Positions 1 to 5,187 of a DNA stretch of 5,187 nucleotides are shown piece after piece. The notes beneath the pieces were generated by a model. That model worked only from the letters and a program-made list of their open reading frames with translations, was not told where the DNA came from and searched no databases. Numbering within the stretch: the first letter of the stretch is position 1; each line of letters begins with the position of its first letter. This DNA is from Lachnospiraceae bacterium (GTDB lineage Bacteria; Bacillota; Clostridia; Lachnospirales; Lachnospiraceae): NCBI GenBank assembly GCA_024684155.1, contig JAIKXK010000259.1:1-5187 (forward strand), written 5' to 3'. A program made the translations under genes and the position numbers.

Positions 1-225
1 TGATTTAATATCCTTATTTGGAGTAAAGTGATCCATAACCATGGCAATCTTATCCTTGTGGAACACACCCTCCGTCTTCATCTTTTTCAACTCATGAATC
101 GCTACTGGTGTAGTAACGTCATTTCCCAAAACCAAATCCAACTCTGCTTCAATCAACTGACCTGCAGATACAGATTCCAATCCTGCATGAGCTGCTAAGA
201 TTTTCTGTGTCATAGTCATTCCCAT
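1..225 (-). CDS. leuC: 3-isopropylmalate dehydratase large subunit, N-terminal fragment
   Basis: The first 75 residues of LeuC are visible and the gene continues past base 1. With the small subunit LeuD it forms a cytosolic [4Fe-4S] aconitase-family enzyme that converts 2-isopropylmalate to 3-isopropylmalate in leucine synthesis. The N-terminus reads MGMTMTQKILAAHAG, followed by GNDVTTPVAI (residues 34-43) and KIAMVMDHFTPNKD. This is the pattern of the shorter archaeal/clostridial LeuC-HacA type, about 420 residues long, rather than the enterobacterial type. The cluster-binding cysteines lie outside the window. The ATG at 225 is chosen because AAGGAGGA lies 7 nt upstream (233-240); a second ATG two codons in is less well placed. 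It follows ilvC in the same direction, but a terminator and a large structured gap separate the two, so it is probably controlled separately. A leuD gene would be expected downstream but cannot be seen. The homologous homoaconitase function cannot be excluded from this fragment, but the ilv neighbours favour leucine synthesis. Confidence 0.93.
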   Translation of the reverse strand, partial: MGMTMTQKILAAHAGLESVSAGQLIEAELDLVLGNDVTTPVAIHELKKMKTEGVFHKDKIAMVMDHFTPNKDIKS

Positions 226-232
226 GACGCCG

Positions 233-240
233 TCCTCCTT
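233..240 (-). promoter_or_regulatory. leuC ribosome binding site
   Basis: AAGGAGGA on the minus strand, 7 nt before the leuC ATG, is a near-perfect anti-16S match and fixes the start. It lies 9 nt after the 3' arm of the 250-502 inverted repeat, so folding of that element could affect access to it. This is inference. Confidence 0.85.
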
Positions 241-249
241 TATTCCTTA

Positions 250-502
250 AAAATACAATTTAACCGTACTTACGGTGGGCTGCATTGACTATGTGATTGC
301 AAAGAGGTCATCATCAAGTTTTCCTTGGCAATCCGGATTACTATAATCGGCAGCCCACCTGCCGCTTATCAATGATACGTGTTTACGGCGTGTTGTAATT
401 TCACATATGTTCCAAGCGATTGAGTCGAGCTTAGAAGCGGAACTATTAAGCTAGAACAGATGTGAAATTACAAAGGCCGTATATATGGTTAAATTGTATT
501 TT
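250..502 (-). other. Unassigned structured intergenic element: candidate leader RNA, ncRNA or miniature inverted-repeat element
   Basis: A perfect 16-bp inverted repeat (AAAATACAATTTAACC at 250-265; its complement at 487-502) closes a 253-bp block. Two further helices nest inside. P2 pairs 476-480 with 385-389 (5 bp) and 460-472 with 394-406 (13 bp, perfect); it then continues through a 1x1 mismatch into TGTTC/GAACA (5 bp). P3 pairs 350-359 with 274-283 (10 bp, perfect, GGTGGGCTGC/GCAGCCCACC), with an inner 6-bp GATTGC/GCAATC helix (328-333 with 295-300). Together these make a multi-branch junction closed by P1. I saw no convincing reading frame in it. The strand is given as minus because the block lies directly upstream of leuC, but the pairing alone does not settle the strand. 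T-box hallmarks (a TGGNACCGCG-like antiterminator and a following terminator) are absent. I do not recognise the family. Confidence 0.55.
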
Positions 503-514
503 AATTGTAATAAA

Positions 515-535
515 GGCGTGGCGAACAGCCACGCC
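515..535 (-). terminator. Rho-independent terminator after ilvC
   Basis: GGCGTGGC and GCCACGCC form a perfect 8-bp GC-rich stem around a 5-nt loop (minus strand TGTTC). A modest TTTATT tract follows. The stem starts 31 nt after the ilvC stop codon and should end the ilvHC transcript, separating it from leuC. The short T tract suggests termination may be incomplete, which would allow some read-through into leuC. Confidence 0.8.
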
Positions 536-566
536 CGAATTTACTATATAATCGAGATAACAAAGA

Positions 567-1595
567 TTAGTTGTTAATCAACTTGGAATCTTCGTTGTTC
601 CAGCTATAAAGCTTACGGATTTCCTTACCAACCTGCTCAGCTGGATGTTCAGCTGCAAGCTTACGCATAGCCTTGAAGTGAACCTGCTTTCCTGCAGGAG
701 ACATATCAAGTAAGAATTCCTTAGCAAATGTTCCGTCCTGGATATCAGTAAGAACCTGCTTCATAGCCTTCTTAGTTTCTTCTGTAACAATCTTAGGTCC
801 AGTGATGTAATCACCATATTCAGCTGTATTAGAGATAGAATATCTCATTCCTTCGAAACCTGACTGATAAATCAAGTCAACGATTAACTTCATTTCATGG
901 ATACACTCAAAGTAAGCATTTCTTGGATCATATCCTGCTTCTGTAAGGGTTTCGAAACCTGCCTGCATTAATGCACAAACACCACCACAAAGTACTGCCT
1001 GCTCACCAAAGAGATCAGTTTCAGTTTCTGTTCTATAAGTAGTCTCTAAAAGACCAGCTCTTGCTCCACCGATTCCAAGACCATAAGCCTTAGCGATGTC
1101 CCAAGCCTTTCCTGTAGCATCCTGCTCAACAGCGATTAAGCAAGGAGTACCCTTTCCTTCCTGATACTCACTACGAACAGTATGTCCTGGAGCCTTAGGA
1201 GCGATCATTGTAACGTCAACGTTTGCAGGTGGCTTAATGCATCCGAAATGGATATTGAATCCATGAGCGAACATAAGCATATTGCCTTCCTCTAAGTTTG
1301 GCTCAATGTCATTTTTATATAGTTCAGCCTGTAATTCATCATTGATAAGAATCATAATGATATCTGCCTGCTTAGCAGCTTCTGCTGCTGTATATACTTT
1401 AAATCCCTGAGCTTCTGCCTTTGCCCAAGACTTAGAACCTTCATACAAACCAATAATTACGTTACATCCTGATTCCTTTAAGTTAAGAGCGTGAGCATGA
1501 CCCTGAGATCCATATCCGATAACCGCAATGGTCTTTCCATTTAAATATGAAAGGTCACAGTCTTCCTGATAAAAAATTCTTGCTTCATTTGCCAT
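567..1595 (-). CDS. ilvC: Ketol-acid reductoisomerase, class I
   Basis: IlvC converts 2-acetolactate (or 2-aceto-2-hydroxybutyrate) to the 2,3-dihydroxy acid by a Mg-dependent alkyl shift and NAD(P)H reduction, the second common step of valine, leucine and isoleucine synthesis. At 342 residues it is the short, bacterial class I form. The Rossmann motif GYGSQGHAHALNLKESG spans residues 27-43. The catalytic H111 (AHGFN) and K134 (APKAPGH) are present. The C-terminal knotted domain keeps the metal and substrate ligands D194, E198, E230, E234 and S255. The cofactor loop reads GLYEGSKSW (49-57): the two phosphate-contacting serines are present, but Tyr stands where Arg is usual. The start is the ATG preceded by AAGGAGG with a 9-nt spacer. 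It follows ilvH by 80 nt with no terminator between, so the two are probably cotranscribed. Function is certain; cofactor preference is not. Confidence 0.98.
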   Translation of the reverse strand: MANEARIFYQEDCDLSYLNGKTIAVIGYGSQGHAHALNLKESGCNVIIGLYEGSKSWAKAEAQGFKVYTAAEAAKQADIIMILINDELQAELYKNDIEPNLEEGNMLMFAHGFNIHFGCIKPPANVDVTMIAPKAPGHTVRSEYQEGKGTPCLIAVEQDATGKAWDIAKAYGLGIGGARAGLLETTYRTETETDLFGEQAVLCGGVCALMQAGFETLTEAGYDPRNAYFECIHEMKLIVDLIYQSGFEGMRYSISNTAEYGDYITGPKIVTEETKKAMKQVLTDIQDGTFAKEFLLDMSPAGKQVHFKAMRKLAAEHPAEQVGKEIRKLYSWNNEDSKLINN

Positions 1596-1675
1596 AATCT
1601 TCTTCCTCCTTAATGGCTTTTCATCTAACCATAATAAATTTATAAATAACCAAGTGTTCTACAGATGGTATTTAA

Positions 1676-2197
1676 CTAATCCAAACAGCGAACGTCTTTT
1701 GTTCCTCTAGACAATCCTGTAATACCTGTACGGGCAAGTTCTAGGATTTCATATCCTGCAGCTAATAAATCTGCCAAATATGCATCAAGTTTGTCATGGT
1801 TTCCTGTCATTTCAACCACAACTACACCGTTAGGTAAATCAACATCCACGGACTTTCCATGATACTGATTTAAATGCTCTGCAAAACTAAAGAATACATT
1901 ATCAGATTCTTCTGTAGCTTTAATTTTTACCAGCATAAGTTCTCTGGTAACTGACTGAGTAGGCTCTAATACCTTAATATCTGCCACATCTTCAAGTTTT
2001 GCTAGTTGTTTCTCAATCTGTTCTAAAATGAGTTCATCCCCGCTTGCTACTATAGTCATACGTGTATATCTAGGATCTGCGGTCACACCTGCGGAAAAGC
2101 TGTCAATATTGTATCCTCTTCTGGAAAATAAACCTGATACATGACTTAATACACCAGATGTGTTCTCTACTAAAATAGAAAAGACTTTTTTCTTCAC
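1676..2197 (-). CDS. ilvH: Acetolactate synthase small (regulatory) subunit
   Basis: IlvH binds the catalytic acetolactate synthase subunit (IlvB type), raises its activity and gives feedback inhibition by valine. An N-terminal ACT domain covers about residues 4-75 and carries ENTSGVLSHVSGLFSRRGYNIDS (11-33). N12, G15 and N30 match the valine-contacting positions known in Escherichia coli IlvH (N11, G14, N29), so valine sensitivity is likely. The C-terminal small-subunit domain ends with ELARTGITGLSRG. At 173 residues the length is normal. I place the start at the GTG at 2197, because GAGGA lies 8 nt before it and the family begins MKKK/MKRR-like. An in-frame GTG at 2212 would add five residues (MRKIQ) but lacks a Shine-Dalgarno sequence. 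A strong promoter lies just upstream and ilvC follows after 80 nt. No catalytic ilvB is present in the window. Confidence 0.95.
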   Translation of the reverse strand: MKKKVFSILVENTSGVLSHVSGLFSRRGYNIDSFSAGVTADPRYTRMTIVASGDELILEQIEKQLAKLEDVADIKVLEPTQSVTRELMLVKIKATEESDNVFFSFAEHLNQYHGKSVDVDLPNGVVVVEMTGNHDKLDAYLADLLAAGYEILELARTGITGLSRGTKDVRCLD

Positions 2198-2240
2198 TTG
2201 AATTTTCCTCACTTTAAAGTTTAATAATTTCGACCTTTAC

Positions 2241-2268
2241 ATTCTAACATTTATGGATTCTTTGTCAA
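2241..2268 (-). promoter_or_regulatory. Sigma-A type promoter for ilvH-ilvC
   Basis: The minus strand carries TTGACA (2263-2268), a 16-nt spacer and TAGAAT (2241-2246): a perfect -35 and a 5/6 match to the -10. The predicted start is near 2234, leaving a leader of under 40 nt, too short for a riboswitch or T-box. An inverted repeat, TGTCA-N5-TGACA (2263-2277), overlaps the -35 and could be a repressor site. That last point is inference. Confidence 0.75.
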
Positions 2269-2277
2269 CCACTGACA
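2263..2277. promoter_or_regulatory. Small palindrome overlapping the ilvH -35 box (possible operator)
   Basis: TGTCA and TGACA half-sites are separated by 5 nt, and one half-site forms most of the -35 hexamer. The position suits a repressor of ilvHC. A 5-bp palindrome can easily occur by chance, so this is only a candidate. Confidence 0.3.
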
Positions 2278-2297
2278 GCCGAAAAACTACACAAACT

Positions 2298-3950
2298 CTA
2301 CTGTTGTAATGCTTCCATAATTGGTGGAATTAATTGTTTCTTTCTAGATACCACTCCTGGAAGAATCATGGTTTCTCTATCTGTAAGCTTCTCTTCTCCG
2401 AACGCAGTAACTACCACGGAATCAGAATCTTTTCCACTATAAAGAAGTTCTGTACTTTGATCTATAATATTTGTAAGCATGACATAAACCATATCTAAGT
2501 TCTTATCCACAAGAACCGTATTCATATAGTCTGAAATCTTTCCAAGAATTCCATCTAACTGAGATTTTGACACTGCTGAAATCTGAGCCACCGCAAAGTT
2601 TTTATCTGCAGCATGGAAGATTTTAAAGTCCTGATAAAAGATTTCATCTATGGTCTTTGATCCAAAATCACTTCCTGCCTCAAACATATGAAGAGCCAAT
2701 TCTTCATAATCAACTTCAGCAATTTTTGCTAACTCTGCTCCCACCTTCTTATCCACTTCCGTACAGGTAGGTGAACGGAACATCAACGTATCTGACAAAA
2801 TAGCAGAAAGTAAAAGTCCTGCAATTTTCGGTGGCACTTCTACTCCTTTTTCTTCAAACATCTGATAAATAATAGTCGAAGAACAGCCTAATGGCTGATT
2901 TCTGAAATAGATAGGCTGAATGGTTTCTAAAGAACCAATTTTATGATGATCAATAATCTCTAAAATTTCTGCCTGCTCAATGCCATCTACTGCCTGAGTC
3001 TTTTCATTATGATCAACTAAAATTACCTTTTTCTTTTGCATGTTCAACAAATTTCTTCGTGAAAACATTCCCACATATTTGCGATTTTCATCTAACACTG
3101 GGAAATCTCGATGACGAACGCCAGACATTGCTTCTCTAACATCATCTACATAATCATCTAAGTCAAAGGTAATCAAATTCTTCTTTGTCATAAAATGCTT
3201 AATTGGCATACTTTGATTGATTAAACGAGCTGTGGTAAAGCAGTCAAATTCTGTTGTGATAAGTACGCATTGAATCTGATCACACTTTTCTATAATTTCA
3301 GGATCTACAATGGTTGCATCTGTAACAATCAAACAACTTGGCTTATTTTCAATGGCAATCAGCTGACGCTCCTTGATATTACCCATAATAACAAGATCGT
3401 CTTCATCAATATCATTACCAAAGGTTTCTCTACTTCCTGAGGCAACCACTACCTTACCTTTCACAAAGTATCCATGATCATTACCACAAATCATATGCCC
3501 CTGAAGGGTTTCAATAATATTCTTATACTGGGTTCTGGCACGGGAAAGTTCTCGATTGTCATATACATCCATATAAGAATAGGCAATATCACCATTTACA
3601 ATCACTCCCGTAAGTAAATCATTATTTCCAACAATAGGAAGGGTAACTACGTCTTCTGTACGCATTAACTCCCAAGCTTTTTTCAAAGAATAATGATCAC
3701 TAACACCCTTTGTATGACGAAGTTCAATATCTTTAATTTGTGTTCCCACATCTGTAACTGTTTCTGGAATCTGTGCATCAAAGCGCTTTAATACATAACT
3801 GGTTTCGCTATTAATATCTCCTGCTTTTTTGGGTATATAATTTTTATCATCTATTTGATTTTTTAAATATGCATAGGAAATAGCCGCACAAACAGAATCT
3901 GTATCTGGATTCTTATGCCCCATTACCCAAACATCAACTTTTTTACTCAT
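2298..3950 (-). CDS. Manganese-dependent family II inorganic pyrophosphatase with CBS and DRTGG regulatory domains
   Basis: This cytosolic DHH-family enzyme hydrolyses pyrophosphate to two phosphates and so pulls biosynthetic reactions forward. The N-terminal motif GHKNPDTDS (11-19) supplies H12, D16 and D18. VDHNE (312-316), EIIDHHKIG (331-339) and SDT (386-388) complete the metal site. The C-terminal DHHA2 domain has the substrate motif SRKKQ (535-539). Between motifs I and II lies an insert of about 230 residues: a first CBS repeat (about 75-128), a DRTGG-like region (about 135-250) and a second CBS repeat (about 254-305). Plain family II enzymes are about 310 residues, so 550 fits the CBS-PPase subfamily. 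In studied members AMP and ADP inhibit, and diadenosine polyphosphates activate forms with DRTGG; regulation here is inferred from that. AAGGAG lies 6-7 nt before the ATG. The upstream terminator ends only 18 nt away, leaving no room for an ordinary promoter between them. All catalytic motifs are intact. Confidence 0.95.
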   Translation of the reverse strand: MSKKVDVWVMGHKNPDTDSVCAAISYAYLKNQIDDKNYIPKKAGDINSETSYVLKRFDAQIPETVTDVGTQIKDIELRHTKGVSDHYSLKKAWELMRTEDVVTLPIVGNNDLLTGVIVNGDIAYSYMDVYDNRELSRARTQYKNIIETLQGHMICGNDHGYFVKGKVVVASGSRETFGNDIDEDDLVIMGNIKERQLIAIENKPSCLIVTDATIVDPEIIEKCDQIQCVLITTEFDCFTTARLINQSMPIKHFMTKKNLITFDLDDYVDDVREAMSGVRHRDFPVLDENRKYVGMFSRRNLLNMQKKKVILVDHNEKTQAVDGIEQAEILEIIDHHKIGSLETIQPIYFRNQPLGCSSTIIYQMFEEKGVEVPPKIAGLLLSAILSDTLMFRSPTCTEVDKKVGAELAKIAEVDYEELALHMFEAGSDFGSKTIDEIFYQDFKIFHAADKNFAVAQISAVSKSQLDGILGKISDYMNTVLVDKNLDMVYVMLTNIIDQSTELLYSGKDSDSVVVTAFGEEKLTDRETMILPGVVSRKKQLIPPIMEALQQ

Positions 3951-3968
3951 TAAATTCTCCTTATTATT

Positions 3969-4002
3969 AAAAAAACCGGTTGTAGGAAAACTCTACAACC
4001 GG
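3969..4002 (-). terminator. Terminator or attenuator between the coiled-coil gene and the pyrophosphatase
   Basis: CCGGTTGTAG and CTACAACCGG form a perfect 10-bp stem with a 7-nt loop, followed by seven T on the minus strand. The stem begins 11 nt after the stop codon of the upstream gene. Its T tract ends 18 nt before the pyrophosphatase ATG. It is a canonical intrinsic terminator, and its position means the pyrophosphatase depends on read-through or on a promoter inside the preceding gene. Confidence 0.9.
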
Positions 4003-4013
4003 ATCACTATGTC

Positions 4014-4802
4014 TTAAATAATCCCCAAAAGAGATAACAAGATGGCAACTACTACTCCTAAGTTTAATACTCCTAAGACTGTAGTAAAGGTAACCTTACC
4101 TCCAACTTTTTTAAACTGAGTTTCATTTTCTTCTTTTGAAGTATCCTGCTCGTCTCTTTCCTTTAATAGGTCCTGAATGTTTCGATATACTTTTACATTC
4201 TCATTATGAACCTTATCGTAAAGATCATTTTTTATTCCTTCCACTGACTGTGAAACGGAAGATAATGTATCCTGAATTTCCTGAGTCTGTGCAGCATCTG
4301 CTACCTTAGACTGTAATGTAGTCATTTCCTCTCGAAGTTCCTGTAAGACTCTATCTACCTGAGTCTCAACAGTGGTAACCAGGCCATCTGCTTCCTGATG
4401 CTTCTTTTCAAGTTCCGCTTCTAATTCTGAAAGCTTAATCTGAATCTCAGCATTCTGGGCTTCTTTTACTCTTAATTGTTCTTCTAATTCAATAACCCTT
4501 GTTTCTTTATCTTTAATCAAAGACTGAATAGTCTTTGCTTTTTCACGAAATGCATCAATCTGCTGTAGTAATAAATCTTCAGATGCCTCTACCTTGCTGT
4601 TATTTTCTTCCACTGTTTCCTCTTCCTTTTCCTTATGTTCTTCCGGGAGTTTTATGCCTGCCGCATCTAACTTTTCTTCAATGTCTTCTCTGTCAACTTC
4701 CACATATTCTAAAGGAGTTTCTGACTTTCCTTCTTTAATAATGAAATCAGAGTCCGGAGCTTCCGGTGTAAGATTCTTCTCGTTTAAATCTTCCGTAATC
4801 AT
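4014..4802 (-). CDS. Acidic coiled-coil protein with a C-terminal membrane anchor, function unknown
   Basis: I do not recognise this 262-residue protein. Residues 1-72 are very acidic and probably disordered, rich in Glu, Asp and Lys with several Pro. Residues about 75-170 have heptad-like Leu/Ile/Val spacing (for example VIELEEQLRVKEAQ and LSELEAELEKKHQEA) and should form a long coiled coil. A less regular helical stretch follows, containing NVKVYRNIQDLLKERDE (202-218). A single hydrophobic segment (about 237-262) ends the chain, preceded by KK at 231-232 and K236. There is no signal peptide. This predicts a tail-anchored protein with its bulk in the cytoplasm, perhaps a scaffold or tether; that role is a guess from architecture. 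The Shine-Dalgarno sequence is weak (AAGAGAG, about 5 nt before the ATG). It has its own candidate promoter and a strong terminator, so it looks like a single-gene unit. Confidence 0.85.
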   Translation of the reverse strand: MITEDLNEKNLTPEAPDSDFIIKEGKSETPLEYVEVDREDIEEKLDAAGIKLPEEHKEKEEETVEENNSKVEASEDLLLQQIDAFREKAKTIQSLIKDKETRVIELEEQLRVKEAQNAEIQIKLSELEAELEKKHQEADGLVTTVETQVDRVLQELREEMTTLQSKVADAAQTQEIQDTLSSVSQSVEGIKNDLYDKVHNENVKVYRNIQDLLKERDEQDTSKEENETQFKKVGGKVTFTTVLGVLNLGVVVAILLSLLGII

Positions 4803-4845
4803 ATCTACTCTCTTTCACACACCAAATTATTATAATCCAAGATTT

Positions 4846-4874
4846 ATAATATCATTTTCAAAATATAATGTAAA
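4846..4874 (-). promoter_or_regulatory. Candidate promoter for the coiled-coil gene
   Basis: The minus strand has TTTACA (4869-4874), a 17-nt spacer and TATTAT (4846-4851), each 5/6 to consensus, in a very AT-rich gap after the nifJ terminator. An alternative pair, TTGAAA with TATAAT (4829-4834), has a 21-nt spacer and is less likely. The AT richness makes chance matches common. Confidence 0.5.
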
Positions 4875-4902
4875 TAAAATTTAGACGTAAATTTATGTTT
4901 AT

Positions 4903-4933
4903 AAAAAAAACCGCCCTCCTTATGGAGAGCGGT
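4903..4933 (-). terminator. Rho-independent terminator after nifJ
   Basis: ACCGCTCTCC pairs with GGAGGGCGGT (10 bp with one G-U pair) around the tetraloop ATAA, followed by a run of eight T on the minus strand. It lies about 32 nt after the nifJ stop codon and is a strong, canonical intrinsic terminator. Confidence 0.93.
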
Positions 4934-4964
4934 CTTAATATAAACCGTAATATCTATTTCCAGA

Positions 4965-5187
4965 TTAGTCAGCCTTATAAAGGTTAACCAACTTAGTAAG
5001 ATAGTTGTAACGATCTTTGTACTGCTGTTCAGATTCAGCGAAGAGTTTAGCAGCCTTATTAGGATTGAACTTAGCAAGAGCTGCGTAACGGCTTTCACCC
5101 TTTAAGAATTCCTGGAAGTCTCCAGTAGGAGCCTTAGAATCTAAGATGAATGCGTCTTTTCCTTCTTCTGCAAGAGCAGGATTGAAT
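4965..5187 (-). CDS. nifJ: Pyruvate:ferredoxin (flavodoxin) oxidoreductase, C-terminal fragment
   Basis: Only the last 73 residues are inside the window; the gene begins beyond base 5187. The fragment starts FNPALAEEGKDAFILDSKAP and continues GDFQEFLKGESRYAALAKFNP, ending in NLYKAD. This is the characteristic tail of single-chain clostridial pyruvate:ferredoxin oxidoreductase, where the segment after the last iron-sulfur and thiamine-diphosphate domains carries the LDSKAP and F-L-GE-RYAAL signatures. The full enzyme, normally close to 1,180 residues, oxidatively decarboxylates pyruvate to acetyl-CoA and reduces ferredoxin in the cytosol of anaerobes. The cofactor sites are out of view, so intactness cannot be judged. 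The gene ends at TAA and is followed by its own strong terminator, which separates it from the downstream genes. The nifJ name is conventional and does not imply nitrogen fixation. Confidence 0.92.
   Translation of the reverse strand, partial: FNPALAEEGKDAFILDSKAPTGDFQEFLKGESRYAALAKFNPNKAAKLFAESEQQYKDRYNYLTKLVNLYKAD

Noticed and set aside
256..275. Group II intron domain V remnant, from the GTAAGTACGGTT stretch
   Set aside because: Only a few bases resemble domain V. The 34-nt hairpin with its catalytic triad is absent, and no reverse transcriptase is present.
247..504. TTAA target-site duplication flanking the inverted repeat
   Set aside because: TTAA occurs on both sides (247-250 and 501-504), but it is palindromic, overlaps the repeat ends, is offset by one base and sits in AT-rich DNA, so it is not good evidence of transposition.
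226..566. T-box riboswitch ahead of leuC
   Set aside because: GCAGGTGGGCTGCCG superficially resembles a T-box, but the TGGNACCGCG core is missing, and there is no terminator/antiterminator between the structure and leuC.
1596..1675. Terminator or promoter between ilvH and ilvC
   Set aside because: The 80-nt gap has no GC-rich stem with a T tract and no clear -35/-10 pair; it looks like an intra-operon spacer.
4829..4861. TTGAAA / TATAAT promoter pair before the coiled-coil gene
   Set aside because: The 21-nt spacer is too long; the TTTACA / TATTAT pair with 17 nt fits better.
4535..4884. Open frames on the plus strand across the coiled-coil gene
   Set aside because: They are the complement of a Glu/Lys-rich coding region, giving low-complexity Ser/Phe/Leu peptides with no ribosome binding site or family resemblance.
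4844..5098. 84-codon open frame on the minus strand
   Set aside because: It overlaps the nifJ tail in another frame, runs through the nifJ terminator and lacks a ribosome binding site.

Overview
The window looks like chromosomal DNA of an anaerobic Firmicute of class Clostridia, most likely Lachnospiraceae. The evidence is the AT-rich base composition, strong AAGGAGG-type ribosome binding sites, the LeuC N-terminus of the type common in Clostridia, a pyruvate:ferredoxin oxidoreductase end, and a family II pyrophosphatase with CBS and DRTGG domains. This assignment is inferred from protein style, not from a marker gene. Every gene lies on the minus strand, so transcription runs from high to low coordinates.

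In transcription order: (1) 5187-4965 is the C-terminal end of nifJ (pyruvate:ferredoxin oxidoreductase), closed by a strong terminator at 4903-4933. (2) 4846-4874 is a likely promoter for a 262-residue, acidic, coiled-coil protein of unknown function with one C-terminal membrane anchor (4802-4014), followed by a terminator hairpin at 3969-4002. (3) Only 18 nt beyond that hairpin starts a 550-residue CBS/DRTGG-containing manganese-dependent inorganic pyrophosphatase (3950-2298). (4) A near-consensus promoter at 2241-2268 leads into ilvH (acetolactate synthase regulatory subunit) and ilvC (ketol-acid reductoisomerase), which probably form a two-gene operon ending in a terminator at 515-535. (5) A 341-bp non-coding gap follows. 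About 253 bp of it (250-502) is a nested inverted-repeat structure bounded by a perfect 16-bp terminal inverted repeat. (6) leuC (3-isopropylmalate dehydratase large subunit) starts at 225 and runs off the window.

Functionally, ilvH, ilvC and leuC are branched-chain amino acid biosynthesis genes. IlvH controls acetolactate synthase, whose catalytic subunit is not in this window. IlvC carries out the second common step, and LeuC isomerises isopropylmalate in the leucine branch. The pyrophosphatase, the coiled-coil protein and nifJ have no evident pathway link to them and appear to be separate transcription units.

The most notable item is the unexplained structured element between ilvC and leuC. 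It folds on paper into a closed multi-branch junction and ends 9 nt before the leuC Shine-Dalgarno sequence. It could be a cis-acting leader RNA, an independent non-coding RNA, or a miniature inverted-repeat element. It does not match the T-box leaders that commonly control these genes in Firmicutes.
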